Of a stretch of 64,000 nucleotides of DNA, positions 35,294 through 44,815 are shown piece after piece; within the stretch, counting starts at the first letter, position 1; every line of letters begins with the position of its first letter. The stretch comes from Micavibrio aeruginosavorus_D. GTDB taxonomy: Bacteria; Pseudomonadota; Alphaproteobacteria; Micavibrionales; Micavibrionaceae. The notes under the pieces were generated by a model, which worked only from the letters and a program-made list of their open reading frames with translations, was not told where the DNA came from and searched no databases. The stretch covers positions 1,984,001 to 2,048,000 of the forward strand of contig NZ_CP195303.1 in assembly GCF_051245535.1 (NCBI RefSeq), given 5' to 3'. The translations under genes and the position numbers were made by a program.

Positions 35294-36499
35294 ATGACAA
35301 CACACAGACACACGCCACAGCATAAAGGGCCGCGGAAATCGCTGCGGCGTTTTGTGCTGTCCGCCTGTGTCACGGCGCTGCTGATCCCGGCGATGCCGTC
35401 ATCCGCCCACGCCACGGCCGACATTCAACTGATCCGCGACAACTGGGTGCGGGCCTTTATGATGATGACGGAACAGCTCTCCGCCGTCATGATGCAACAG
35501 GTCGCCGCTATCGGCATGTTCATGGATGCCAAGCACCAGCAGGAAACACAGCGCCTGTTCCAGGAAATGACCGCACAGGCGCACAAGGATTACCAGCCCA
35601 GCGAAACATTGTGCATGATCGGCAGCGCAACCCGGTCACTGGGCGCGACACAATCCAAAATCCGCGCCAACGCCGCCGCATTGGGCGCCGGGATGCGCCG
35701 CCGTGAATTGTTGAACAACAACATGGCCTCATCATGGGGGGCCTTCGCCGACCGCGCCGCCCGTCTGGCACAAGTGCGCGCGGTGTATTGCGAAAAGGCC
35801 GACAACAACAACACCTTCCAGAATTTTTGCGCCTCCACCGGGACCGGCCGCACGAACAAGGACGTGAATTACGGCCGCACCGTGGACAAGGCCTGGACCC
35901 TGAACGTCGATTTCACGGACAGCGCCCTGACCGATGATGAAACCGATGTCATCGCGCTGGCCCGGAACCTGTATTCTCATGACGTGTTCACCTACACGCC
36001 GGAAACCTTGTTGTTGAACAGTGACTCTATCACCCTGTTCCAAGACACCCGCGCCGTGACCGCCTTGCGCAGCGTCGCCGCCCATTCCTACGCCACCATT
36101 ACGGCGATGAAGGCCCCGGGCACGGGATTGTCGGCGAACAATATCCGCGACATGGCCCAGATGCTGGGGATGAGCCCGGATGACGTGAACAACGTCGTCG
36201 GCGCCAACCCCAGCTATTACGCCCAAATGGAAATCATGACCCAGAAATTGTATCAGAGCCCGGCATTCTATGTTGGCCTGTACGATAAGCCGACCAACGT
36301 CGCCCGGATCGGGGTTGCGTTGCGCGCGATGCAGATTATGGCCGACCGCGATAAGTACGAGGCCAGCCTGCGCCGCGAAATGCTGGTCTCCCTGCTGCTG
36401 GAGCTGAAACTGCGCCGGTATCAGGAATCGGTTGAAAACCGCCTGACCGGTAAACTGCCCCGCACCGGACCGCGCGCAACCGGGGCAGCCGCCCCGTAA
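35294..36499 (+). CDS. secreted protein of unknown function, T4SS-linked paralogue B
   Basis: 401 aa, tandem paralogue of the preceding gene 11 bp downstream. Signal peptide (RFVLSACVTALLIPAMPSSA, cleavage near HATA). It lacks the N-terminal Cys-containing block of paralogue A and starts directly with the helical body (AFMMMTEQLSAVMMQQVAAI, MDAKHQQETQRLFQEM, NPSYYAQMEIMTQKL, GLYDKPTNVARIGVALRAM). A 44-nt stretch (35507-35550) is identical to 34302-34345 in paralogue A. Function unknown; same operon. Confidence 0.8.
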   Translation: MTTHRHTPQHKGPRKSLRRFVLSACVTALLIPAMPSSAHATADIQLIRDNWVRAFMMMTEQLSAVMMQQVAAIGMFMDAKHQQETQRLFQEMTAQAHKDYQPSETLCMIGSATRSLGATQSKIRANAAALGAGMRRRELLNNNMASSWGAFADRAARLAQVRAVYCEKADNNNTFQNFCASTGTGRTNKDVNYGRTVDKAWTLNVDFTDSALTDDETDVIALARNLYSHDVFTYTPETLLLNSDSITLFQDTRAVTALRSVAAHSYATITAMKAPGTGLSANNIRDMAQMLGMSPDDVNNVVGANPSYYAQMEIMTQKLYQSPAFYVGLYDKPTNVARIGVALRAMQIMADRDKYEASLRREMLVSLLLELKLRRYQESVENRLTGKLPRTGPRATGAAAP

Positions 36500-36503
36500 A
36501 AAC

Positions 36504-36525
36504 GGGTTATATTGTCATATAACCC
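36504..36525 (+). terminator. hairpin behind paralogue B
   Basis: Perfect 9-bp stem GGGTTATAT/ATATAACCC with a TGTC loop, 5 bp after the stop codon. The T-run is weak (a TTATTTTT comes 12 bp later), so termination may be partial. Confidence 0.5.
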
Positions 36526-36581
36526 CACCTAATCCCTTATTTTTCCCGTTTTCCTGATCCCGCCACCCCGATTCATCCCGG

Positions 36582-36597
36582 TGGCACCACAATTGCA
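36582..36597 (+). promoter_or_regulatory. sigma-54 promoter of flgK-flgL
   Basis: TGGCAC (36582-36587), five bases, TTGCA (36593-36597): a full match to the -24/-12 consensus, about 85 bp before the flgK start. Late flagellar genes of alphaproteobacteria are often sigma-54 dependent. Confidence 0.85.
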
Positions 36598-36682
36598 AAG
36601 TCACTCCTGAGATATCGTCTCTGCCGGGTAAAATCTGCCCAGCGGGGACCCGCTTTCAATCTTGTCGCAATGGAGCGAAAGA

Positions 36683-38956
36683 ATGAGCATTTCAGGTCTG
36701 GATTCGGCCCTGTCCGGTTTGAAGATCGCCCAGCAACAGCTGAGCGTCATATCGAACAACGTCGCCAACGTATCGACCCCGGGTTATTCCCGGAAAGTCC
36801 TGCCGCAACAAACCGTTGCGATTGATGGCGTGACCGTCGGCGTCAAGGGCAACGCCGTGGTCCGCAATGTCGATATGTACCTGGCCCGGGATTACTGGAC
36901 CCAGGTCAGCGCGGTGACCTATCAGGAAACCACCGCCACCTACATGAACCAGATTCAGCAGTTCCACGGCGCCCCGGATGCGGAAACATCCATCTCGGCA
37001 AAAATTACCGCCCTGCAGAATGCGTTCCTCGGTCTGGTCAACCAGCCGGACAGTGAAGTCGGCATGCAGGCCGCCGTCAGCACGGCCCAAAGCACAGCCC
37101 AGAAATTCAACGATTATTCCAATCTGATGACCCAGATGCGGAACGATACGCAGCGCGAATTGAGCGCAGCGGTCAGCGAAACCAACACATTGCTGAAACA
37201 GATTTCCACGCTGAACCGGGAAATCAAGATCAACATGGCCCAAGGCCGCACCGTCGCCCAGCAACAGGACCAGCGCGATGCCGCGATCGAAGAATTATCA
37301 AACCTGATTGAAATCAGCTTCTTCACCCGGGGCGATGGTGTGTTGGTTGTGCAAACCAACGAAGGTCTGCAACTGGCCGACGACACCGTCAACGAAGTGT
37401 ATTTCAACCCGTCCCAGCTGAACCCCCAATCTTATTACCCGGCCAGCGCATCGGGCCTGTATGTCGGCGGCAACCCGGCCGAGGTCAAAGTTTCGTTCGA
37501 CATTACCGAACGCGAACCGGGTGGAAAAATCGGCGCGCTGTTGGCCATGCGCGATGAAACGCTGCCCGCTTATCAGGCACAGCTGGACGAGCTGGCGCAC
37601 AAAACCGCCCTGCGCCTGTCGGAACAGGGGCTGAACCTGTTCACCGACAACTTTGGTAACATCCCGGCCAACACCGACCCCGTTCCCAACCCGCCGGGCC
37701 CATTGACCCCGGTGCCCTATGTCGGCTTCTCCGCCATTATGCAGGTGAACCCGGCGATTTTGAATGACAACAGCCTGATCCGCTCCGGCACCGTCGTCGG
37801 CAGTGCGGTACAGGAAGGGTCGAACGAAGTTCTGCGCCGTGTGGCCGAATTTGGTTTTGGCGATATTTCGTATCAGGAAGCGCAAGGCAGCGTGGATATT
37901 CGCGTCGCGGCCCTGCCCGACACACTGCAAAACATCTTTGGTCTGAACCCACAGGCCCAGATGCGCGGTGATGTGAATATCCAAAACCTGTCGTTGGGCG
38001 TCCCATTGAACGCCGCGCCCGACCATCCGTTCCTGCCGATCAGCGGCCCGCCTTTGCTGGATGATTTCACCATCCGCATCGATGAAGGCGGCGCCAACGA
38101 TACGGGCGATATCACCATCGATTTAACCGCTGTGGATGTCGCGTTTCCGACCCCGCCCGCCACCAGCGGCGCGCAAGCCTTGGTCGATTATCTGAACACC
38201 AACGTTTTCCCGACACTGGCCCCACCGCTGGACACCACCGTCACGGCATCAATGAACCAGTTCGGCCAGTTGATGATCAATGCCCAGCATGATGTGGGTA
38301 TTGGTGTCGGTAACATGGGCGAAGACGGGCTGGACTATCTGGGCCTGACCGCCGGCACGACCGAAGCCGTCGACCCGTATTTCACCGTTCAGGTGGGGCA
38401 GGACGACCCGGTCCGCGTCAGCATTTCACCCGGTGACACAGAAATCGATTTGCTCACCAAACTGAACAACATTCCGGGCGTTCAGGCCAGTATCGATCCA
38501 TTGACCGGCTTCCTGTCCTTCCGCCCGGGTCCCGGGTTCGGTGGCGATATCCGGATTGTTGATGGACCCATTTCAAGCGCCGGAGGCAACACGCCATCAC
38601 TGGAACTGCTGGGAAGCGCCAGCCCCGTGGTCAGCGTCGCCCACGTCCCGTTCCGTGAAAATCTTCTGGGTCCAGGATTGCGGGTGAATTCGGAATTGCC
38701 GGGCACATTGACGCTGGAAGAATATTCACAGCGCATGATCAGCAACCAGGTCGCCGCCGTGAACGCAACAAGCGCAAGACAAGCCGACGAAGCCAGCCTG
38801 CGCGATTTGCTGAGCACCCAATTGCTCAATGAATCCGGCGTGAATCTGGACGAAGAATTATCGCATTTGATTGTGGTGCAGTCGGCCTTTGCCGCCAGCG
38901 CCAAGACGATTACAGCCATTGATGAAATGTTTCAGCAATTGCTGAATGCCTTCTAA
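36683..38956 (+). CDS. flgK: flagellar hook-associated protein 1
   Basis: Hook-filament junction protein exported by the flagellar T3SS. 757 aa from ATG 36683 (GGAG 7 nt upstream; an upstream TTG gives seven unlikely residues). N-terminus SISGLDSALSGLKIAQQQLS and NNVANVSTPGYSRK are the family signature. The C-terminal end DEELSHLIVVQSAFAASAKT with FQQLLNAF completes the coiled coil. The middle is a large variable domain (about 380-650). flgL follows 16 bp later. Confidence 0.96.
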   Translation: MSISGLDSALSGLKIAQQQLSVISNNVANVSTPGYSRKVLPQQTVAIDGVTVGVKGNAVVRNVDMYLARDYWTQVSAVTYQETTATYMNQIQQFHGAPDAETSISAKITALQNAFLGLVNQPDSEVGMQAAVSTAQSTAQKFNDYSNLMTQMRNDTQRELSAAVSETNTLLKQISTLNREIKINMAQGRTVAQQQDQRDAAIEELSNLIEISFFTRGDGVLVVQTNEGLQLADDTVNEVYFNPSQLNPQSYYPASASGLYVGGNPAEVKVSFDITEREPGGKIGALLAMRDETLPAYQAQLDELAHKTALRLSEQGLNLFTDNFGNIPANTDPVPNPPGPLTPVPYVGFSAIMQVNPAILNDNSLIRSGTVVGSAVQEGSNEVLRRVAEFGFGDISYQEAQGSVDIRVAALPDTLQNIFGLNPQAQMRGDVNIQNLSLGVPLNAAPDHPFLPISGPPLLDDFTIRIDEGGANDTGDITIDLTAVDVAFPTPPATSGAQALVDYLNTNVFPTLAPPLDTTVTASMNQFGQLMINAQHDVGIGVGNMGEDGLDYLGLTAGTTEAVDPYFTVQVGQDDPVRVSISPGDTEIDLLTKLNNIPGVQASIDPLTGFLSFRPGPGFGGDIRIVDGPISSAGGNTPSLELLGSASPVVSVAHVPFRENLLGPGLRVNSELPGTLTLEEYSQRMISNQVAAVNATSARQADEASLRDLLSTQLLNESGVNLDEELSHLIVVQSAFAASAKTITAIDEMFQQLLNAF

Positions 38957-38972
38957 TTGAGAGGATAGACCC

Positions 38973-40016
38973 ATGACCGCGATATCGACCTACGCACGAT
39001 CCCTGGCGCAGTCGCAGCAGATCAAGCTGATGCAGATGCAGTTTTCCGACCTGCAAACGCAATTGAACACGGGCAAGAAGACCCAGCTTCTGGCCGGGTT
39101 GGGCAGTGATGCGATTGTGTCGAAACGCGCGCGGGCCGATTTCAACGAATTGCAGACCTATATCGACAACATCGATAAATCCCAGACCCGTATCAAAATG
39201 ATGCTGGAAGCTGTCGAAGGCATTAAATCACAGGCCACCGCCGTCGCCGATGGTGTGATTAACCAAGTGCAAGAGGGCGAGATCAGCGAGCTGGGCGCGC
39301 TGCGCGATCTGGCCGATAAATCGTATGATTTTATCCTCGACCTGATGAACAGCAAGGACGGCAACACCTATCTGTTCGCCGGATCGGATTCCGCGTCCCA
39401 GCCCGTAAGCGATGCGGGCACCCTGGATACCTATTTCGCGACGCTGAACGCGGAATGGGCCGCGGGCACATTGACCGTCAATCCCCCCAACACCAATATT
39501 GCCGAGGAATATATCAGCCGTTACACCAACATTCCCGACACCACGATGGGCATGAATGGATCACTGGTCGATGCCAAGAAAGTTATGGTCCGCGCCGACA
39601 CCACGGTTGAAGTGGACTACACCGTCATGGCCAACCAGCAGGGCTTCAAAGACATCCTGACCGCTGTGTCCGCTTTGCGCAATCTGGGTGATTTAGAGGA
39701 TGCGCCGGGCGCAACATACGAAGAGCAGCAGGAAAATTTCTATGCCGTGTTCAACAACATCGCCACGCAATTAACCGGCGCGCTGGACAAGATGGATGAA
39801 TATGGCACGAAATTGAGCCTGGCCAATGTACGGATCACAGAAGCCAAGGCCGATCACAAGATCGACCAGAACACTTTACAGGCCACAATCGAAAGAATCG
39901 AAAACGCCCCGATTGAGGAAGTGTCGGTGCGCATTACCGCATTGGCCACCCAGCTTAACGCCACCTATCAGGTCACAGCGATGGCCAGCCAGTTGAGCTT
40001 GGTCAATTTCATCTAA
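38973..40016 (+). CDS. flgL: flagellar hook-associated protein 3
   Basis: 347 aa, second hook-filament junction protein. Flagellin-like N-terminal coiled coil (QMQFSDLQTQLNTGKKTQLL), DLADKSYDFILDLMNSKDGN with TYLFAGSDS, and a C-terminal helix (NAPIEEVSVRITALATQLNA). GAGAGGAT precedes the ATG. Cotranscribed with flgK. Confidence 0.93.
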   Translation: MTAISTYARSLAQSQQIKLMQMQFSDLQTQLNTGKKTQLLAGLGSDAIVSKRARADFNELQTYIDNIDKSQTRIKMMLEAVEGIKSQATAVADGVINQVQEGEISELGALRDLADKSYDFILDLMNSKDGNTYLFAGSDSASQPVSDAGTLDTYFATLNAEWAAGTLTVNPPNTNIAEEYISRYTNIPDTTMGMNGSLVDAKKVMVRADTTVEVDYTVMANQQGFKDILTAVSALRNLGDLEDAPGATYEEQQENFYAVFNNIATQLTGALDKMDEYGTKLSLANVRITEAKADHKIDQNTLQATIERIENAPIEEVSVRITALATQLNATYQVTAMASQLSLVNFI

Positions 40017-40035
40017 AACGAATGACACATAAAAC

Positions 40036-40062
40036 AAAAGGGCCCGCGAAGGGCCCTTTTTT
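40036..40062. terminator. bidirectional terminator between flgL and the TcpQ-like gene
   Basis: Stem AAAAGGGCCC/GGGCCCTTTT with a 5-nt loop and T-runs on both strands, between two convergent genes. Confidence 0.9.
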
Positions 40063-40079
40063 ATTGGCATTTGCCAGCC

Positions 40080-41471
40080 TTAGCTAGCCTTGGTTTCTAC
40101 CAGCAGAACCGATGGCCCCTGCGGCAGATTGGGATGCAGTTTGCCAAGCGGGCGCGCATCGGCATGATCGAACATGCTGAGCGCGCGCAGAACGGCATCG
40201 GCATAGTTGCTGTTCATATTGATCGCCTGCGGCAATTTATAATCACGGTCTGATGGCCAGACCAGTTGCACACCGGCTTCATCCGACCATTGCGCCAGAA
40301 CGTCGCGCAGGGACGCGCCCTTGGCCGCCGTCCATGATTGAATGGCGTAGGGGTCAAAGCTAGCCTGTACCATGTCATCCGCCGCCAGCGGAGCCGGGGC
40401 GGTCAGGGTTGCATCAGACATCGTCATATCATCCGGCGCGCGGGGCGTGGCCACCGGGTCAACGAAGCTGACCTCTTCCACCGCCATCAGCGGCATCGGC
40501 GCCTCGACGGCGGCAGGGGCTTCAACCACCGCCGCTTGCGGGGCCGCATCGCGCGTCATCACTTCCGCTTCTTTTTCGCCACGGCGAATATACACTTCGC
40601 GGACGGGTTCGTGCGTGGTGGTCGCGGTATCCGCTACGACGGGCGCTGCGACATCCTCAACAACCATCGTATCTGTCGGTGCAGAAACCGGAGCCGCAAC
40701 ATTGGCCGGGCCAACCCAGACACGGCTGGCATCATCCATCACACGGACAGACAAACCATACGCGGCGACGGCATTTTCAAGAACGGTCGGCCACGGTGCG
40801 CCACCATCCCAATCCACGCGCTGACCTTGATCAACGGACGGATCGAATGTGTAGCCATAGCCCACCGGCACGATCTGGCGCATGGCCAGAACCAGCGGCA
40901 AATCACGCCCGAACCCTTCGGCATTGGCATGGTGCGATACGGGTGCGGAGACCGGGTGTGTCGGCGCAGGCGATTGAGCCGATTTCGTCACAACCAAAGC
41001 CGGTTGACGGCGCACGGGCTGTTGAACTGATTTTTGAACGGGGGCAACGGGTGCCGCATCTTGCGGGGCGCGCGGTGCTTGAACATTGGAGGCGTGAACA
41101 TGCGGAGCGGGGGCTTGCGCCGCAGGCGACAAGCGCATCATCGGTTCCGGTTGCGCCGTCGGCGGTACATCGTCCATAACCGGCATCGGGCGCGGCGGTG
41201 GCGGCAGATCGTCCAGAACGGTTTCCGCAACCACTTCGATCTGTTCCGTGCTGGTGCCATCCGTCATAGTAACGTCGATAATTTCGACTTCGCCAACCGG
41301 AAGGGCGGTCACGGGCGGCATCACACCATCCGTATCTTCAGCAGCCACAACAGCAGCCGGGGGCGGTGTAAATTCAAACCCGGCCAAAGCGGGTGCGGCG
41401 AAAGACGATGTCAGAACACACGCCGTCCCCAACAACAAAACACGGGACGAAAAAAAGGTGCGAGAGATCAT
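40080..41471 (-). CDS. exported protein with two TcpQ-like domains
   Basis: 463 aa with signal peptide (cleavage near APALAGFEF), then Pro/Ala/Val-rich low-complexity linkers. Two related domains are visible: GRDLPLVLAMRQIVPVGYGY...VLENAVAAYGLSVRVMDDA (about 190-255) and GASLRDVLAQWSDEAGVQLV...NYADAVLRALSMF (about 388-445), the latter the typical TcpQ/PilL C-terminal fold. Such domains bind secretins or envelope pores in pilus and type IV systems. Lying last in the dotD-dotC-dotB-icmT block, it is a candidate outer-membrane core partner. That role is inferred from context. Confidence 0.75.
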   Translation of the reverse strand: MISRTFFSSRVLLLGTACVLTSSFAAPALAGFEFTPPPAAVVAAEDTDGVMPPVTALPVGEVEIIDVTMTDGTSTEQIEVVAETVLDDLPPPPRPMPVMDDVPPTAQPEPMMRLSPAAQAPAPHVHASNVQAPRAPQDAAPVAPVQKSVQQPVRRQPALVVTKSAQSPAPTHPVSAPVSHHANAEGFGRDLPLVLAMRQIVPVGYGYTFDPSVDQGQRVDWDGGAPWPTVLENAVAAYGLSVRVMDDASRVWVGPANVAAPVSAPTDTMVVEDVAAPVVADTATTTHEPVREVYIRRGEKEAEVMTRDAAPQAAVVEAPAAVEAPMPLMAVEEVSFVDPVATPRAPDDMTMSDATLTAPAPLAADDMVQASFDPYAIQSWTAAKGASLRDVLAQWSDEAGVQLVWPSDRDYKLPQAINMNSNYADAVLRALSMFDHADARPLGKLHPNLPQGPSVLLVETKAS

Positions 41472-41666
41472 GGTTTAAAAACCTTGTCGATTGTTGTCAG
41501 TCAGATATTGCCAGTCGGTCACAGAATGGCGCGCCCACGAAGGGTCCGCGCAAAATGCAATAAAGCCCCCCGAAATTAGTCGCCGGGTGGCAAAATGACA
41601 AGGTGGAAATGGGGTTTAGGGGCGGATAGTCCCGTAAAATCGGGGTTTACCCAAGCCAAATAAGGA

Positions 41667-41969
41667 TCAGCCGAAATCGCGCATCCGACGGCGGCGCAAC
41701 GACACCCAAGCCGGGCGGCTTTGCCCGACGATCCAGACCCGCAAGGCCCGCATGGCGGAGGAGAAGGTCAGACCACGCCGTTCCAGCATGGAGAAGATCA
41801 TGGTGATGATGATGGTCAGGACCAGCGTAATCGGCCGCGCATAGACCAAAAGCGCGAAGAACGGCAACGCCGCCCGGGCATCGAGCGAGAAAAACCGCAC
41901 CGGGCGCATGGTGTTGCGCCAGTGCCAGTTTCGCTTCTCAATAAGGGCGTCTTCTGCGCTTTGGGCCAT
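41667..41969 (-). CDS. icmT: type IVB secretion protein IcmT/DotK-type small membrane protein
   Basis: 100 aa. RNWHWRNTMRPVRFFSLDAR then AALPFFALLVYARPITLVLT and IFSMLERRGLTFSSAMR: the full IcmT/TraK pattern, with W-R-T-RP-FF-DARAA-P and LERxGL. Two short membrane segments. Length slightly above Legionella IcmT (86 aa). It lies behind dotB, as traK follows traJ on IncI plasmids. Confidence 0.88.
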   Translation of the reverse strand: MAQSAEDALIEKRNWHWRNTMRPVRFFSLDARAALPFFALLVYARPITLVLTIIITMIFSMLERRGLTFSSAMRALRVWIVGQSRPAWVSLRRRRMRDFG

Positions 41970-42057
41970 TTTATCCGCCTAAGAGGCTGTAAATAATCAT
42001 AGAATACCCTATCAGCAGAGTTTAAACAAACCGCTAACAGGCGGGCAGGAGCCTGGG

Positions 42058-43221
42058 TTAACCGCCAGCGCCCGTCGAGGAGGACAGGAGCAAATACCAA
42101 CGGCGTTCAATCAGCCCGGCGTCAAAGGCCTTGCCCGCGGAAATCGCCATGCTTTGACCATAGGTCGGCAGCATCCGTTGCAGGTTGGCCGGCCATTCGG
42201 TGAAATCCATATCCAGCAATTTTTCGCGCACTTCGTCGGGGAATTTCATCCATTCCCGCACGCCCAGACGGCCGCCGCCGACTTTCGGCACCAGCGCCTG
42301 GGTCACGATCATCCGCAACGTTTCCATCAGGGCATAGGCCCGTTCAGAGCGTTCATTGGCATCGAACGTCGCCACCATACGCTGGATGGTTGAGGCCACC
42401 CCCGTCGTGTGGGTTGTGGTGTACACGGCGTGACCGGTTTGCGCCGCTTCGATCGCGGCGGAAATGGTTTCACGGTCGCGGGCTTCGCCCACCAGAATGA
42501 TGTTCGGTTTACGGCGCAGGGCGTTGCGGACGCCGCGCGCGAAATCGGGCAAGTGGCGCGGAATTTCTGTCTGCGCGACCAGCGAACGCGGACTTTTGAT
42601 CGCGTCATACACATATTCAATCGGCGCTTCGTAGGTCAGCATTTTGCCGCACCCGTGCGCGCGTTCCAGCATCATGCGGTTGCCCGCGGCCAGCAACGTG
42701 GTTTTCCCCGACCCCGTCGGGCCGGTGATAATCACAACACCCTGACGCGGGGCCCAGTTTTTCACGATGTCGTCTTCGATATTCAGATCGAGCATCGTCG
42801 GCGGCTCGTTGGGCAGAACCCGCATGGTAATCTGCGCCGCGTCGCGGCCCTTGGACAGGACGGGCGTAATGTTCACACGGAAGCGGATGCGCGTGTAGCG
42901 ATCGGGTTTCAGTTCATAGGACAGATCGAGGTCCGTCCCCGAGGCCAGACGGGCTTGTGCTTCCGGCCCGTAAATTTTTTGCAGCATCACGGCCATGTCA
43001 CCCGCATCCAGCGCGCGATAGGTCGCCGGATACAGAACGCCGTCAATTTCGTGATAAATCTGTTTATCGGATTGGAACGTAATATCGGATGCGTTGCGCT
43101 TTACCGACCAGAGCAGGAACGGATCGACATGTTCGTCCGTGAACCGGTTGGGTTCATCGGGCCATGTCTGGGCGACGTTATCCGCGCCCTTTACAAGACT
43201 TATCGGCTTGCGGGCAGCCAT
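42058..43221 (-). CDS. dotB: type IVB secretion ATPase DotB
   Basis: PilT/VirB11-like hexameric ATPase. 387 aa: N-domain (about 20-130), Walker A ITGPTGSGKTTLLAA (about residue 152), Asp box, Walker B IILVGEARDRETISAA, and the His box GHAVYTTTHTTGVA. Its start overlaps dotC by 22 nt, so it is translated with it. The dotD-dotC-dotB order matches Legionella. Confidence 0.95.
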   Translation of the reverse strand: MAARKPISLVKGADNVAQTWPDEPNRFTDEHVDPFLLWSVKRNASDITFQSDKQIYHEIDGVLYPATYRALDAGDMAVMLQKIYGPEAQARLASGTDLDLSYELKPDRYTRIRFRVNITPVLSKGRDAAQITMRVLPNEPPTMLDLNIEDDIVKNWAPRQGVVIITGPTGSGKTTLLAAGNRMMLERAHGCGKMLTYEAPIEYVYDAIKSPRSLVAQTEIPRHLPDFARGVRNALRRKPNIILVGEARDRETISAAIEAAQTGHAVYTTTHTTGVASTIQRMVATFDANERSERAYALMETLRMIVTQALVPKVGGGRLGVREWMKFPDEVREKLLDMDFTEWPANLQRMLPTYGQSMAISAGKAFDAGLIERRWYLLLSSSTGAGG

Positions 43222-44045
43222 GTATCCGATCCCGGCTTGAGTTCAGGCTTGCCGGTGATTTGCACCGCGCGGTCGCCAACACGCATGACATCGCCACCAC
43301 CCGTCACGCCGCGATCAACATGCAGCGCGTAGGGTTGCGACACCATATCCTGAGCCAGCAGCATCCGATACCGCACCATGCCCTGATAATCCGCCGACAA
43401 AGTGTGCAGATCGTCTTGGAAAATTTCATCCGCCTGCTCAACGCCGCGTTCCCAGCCGATTTGGACCCAGTTTTCCCAGCGCTCTTGCTCTTCCGGTGTT
43501 TCGGGCAGCAGCACATCTGGCGGCGGGGTTACTTTGCCCCAGTCACGTTCCAGATAATTGCGCCAGACACGCGCGGTCGCGACGATTTTTGCGTTCGCAC
43601 TGATGGAATAAACCCGGTCCGACACGGCGGCGGATTGACCGCCAGCCTCGATCAACAAGGCATTTTCCTGTTCAGAAACGATCGGCGGTTCGATCAGCAG
43701 ACCCGACGGGGCCGCGATCAGCAACTGGCGAAAATCAAACACCTTGTCCATGTAATCGGACGTGTTTTCCAGTTCGTTGCGGATTTCCCATGTGCGCCAG
43801 GCCAGACCACCACGCGCACCATACGACAGCGCCGCTTCCTTCATCGCGTCAAAGCGAATATCCAGCGGCAGACCTTCGGTCACGCCAATGCTGATCGCCG
43901 TGTCGGTGCGAACAGGGTTTTGCAATTCAACGATCGGCGGTGGCGGTGCGCGTTCGGCCAGCGCCACAGGGCCAGCAAACAGAACCGCGCCGCAGGTCAG
44001 CGCCGTCAAAGTCAGTACACGGAAAAATGATGGCGTGCGGATCAC
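43200..44045 (-). CDS. dotC: type IVB core protein DotC
   Basis: 281 aa, exported (LTALTCGAVLFAGPVALAE). Conserved DotC segments RFDAMKEAALSYGARGGLAW, TSDYMDKVFDFRQLLI and WVQIGWERGVEQADEIFQDD. In Legionella DotC is a lipoprotein that, with DotD, brings DotH to the outer membrane; here the only early Cys (LTCGAVLF) lies inside the hydrophobic stretch and is not a clear lipobox, so lipidation is doubtful. It lies 3 bp after dotD. Confidence 0.93.
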   Translation of the reverse strand: MIRTPSFFRVLTLTALTCGAVLFAGPVALAERAPPPPIVELQNPVRTDTAISIGVTEGLPLDIRFDAMKEAALSYGARGGLAWRTWEIRNELENTSDYMDKVFDFRQLLIAAPSGLLIEPPIVSEQENALLIEAGGQSAAVSDRVYSISANAKIVATARVWRNYLERDWGKVTPPPDVLLPETPEEQERWENWVQIGWERGVEQADEIFQDDLHTLSADYQGMVRYRMLLAQDMVSQPYALHVDRGVTGGGDVMRVGDRAVQITGKPELKPGSDTWLPASR

Positions 44046-44048
44046 GTG

Positions 44049-44567
44049 TTATCCCCCGACACCCGTCACAGGCGCGTAGTGGATTTCCACCATGCGGCGA
44101 ACACCATCGACGCGAACATCGGCGCGTTGACCCAGTTGCAGGCCCAGCGAGCGCAGAACATCGATCACCGGACGGTTTTCAACATTGATGGAAACAACAA
44201 CAGGCACAGGCGGTTGTTCGCCCACAGACATAAAGGCATAGCCCGCGCGATCAGCCAGCGTTTTGGCAATCGGTTCAACCGGGCCAACCCAGTTCACGGT
44301 AATGGCGCGGTTCAATTCAACCGGCGCATCGGCAATCGGTTCAACCGCAACACCGGGGCTGCGCGCTTGTTCAACGGCGGCCAGCGTTTCCAGCGCGCCC
44401 GATGCACGATCGGCGGCTTCGGCCAGCATCAAATTCACCTTCTCCGGTGACGCAACCAGTTGCGGATTGTTATTTTTTTGTACAGCCTGTCCCGGCGCGC
44501 AGGCGGACAACGCCAGCGCAGCCACGCACAGAGTCAGCGAAAAAGCTTGTTTGCGAAAACGCATCAT
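44049..44567 (-). CDS. dotD: type IVB outer-membrane lipoprotein DotD
   Basis: 172 aa from ATG 44567 (a GTG two codons earlier is less likely). Lipobox LALSACAPGQ places the lipidated Cys near residue 23. The C-terminal secretin N0-like domain (AKTLADRAGYAFMSVGEQPP ... VIDVLRSLGLQLGQRADV) is the DotD fold. It starts the dotD-dotC-dotB run, behind an unusual repeat region. Confidence 0.93.
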   Translation of the reverse strand: MMRFRKQAFSLTLCVAALALSACAPGQAVQKNNNPQLVASPEKVNLMLAEAADRASGALETLAAVEQARSPGVAVEPIADAPVELNRAITVNWVGPVEPIAKTLADRAGYAFMSVGEQPPVPVVVSINVENRPVIDVLRSLGLQLGQRADVRVDGVRRMVEIHYAPVTGVGG

Positions 44568-44715
44568 GACCACAAAACACCCTCAAAAATGCGGAACCCG
44601 AGAATGCCAAAAACCCGGGGAATGGGACGACCGGGACAGCAGGCCATGGTATGACCGAACACCCCCAAATCAGAACACTTCCACAAGTTACCTTGTCCCG
44701 CGCGATGGAACAAGT

Positions 44716-44815
44716 CGTAATCTCGGAAACTCAGAATCTCAGAATCTCTGAATCTCAGAGCATCTCCCACCCCAGATTCCGAGATTCTGAGACTCCGATT
44801 TTCTGAGATTCTGTA
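44716..44815. repeat. clustered AATCTCAGA direct and inverted repeats before dotD
   Basis: About 100 bp in which the motif AGAATCTC (and AATCTCAGA variants) occurs several times in one orientation (44733-44765) and then inverted (GAGATTCTG, 44780-44815) around a CATCTCCCACCCCAG centre. It can fold into a long imperfect hairpin. It lies in the 252-bp gap between the lytic transglycosylase gene and dotD. The next 150 bp toward dotD show no gene. Confidence 0.75.
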
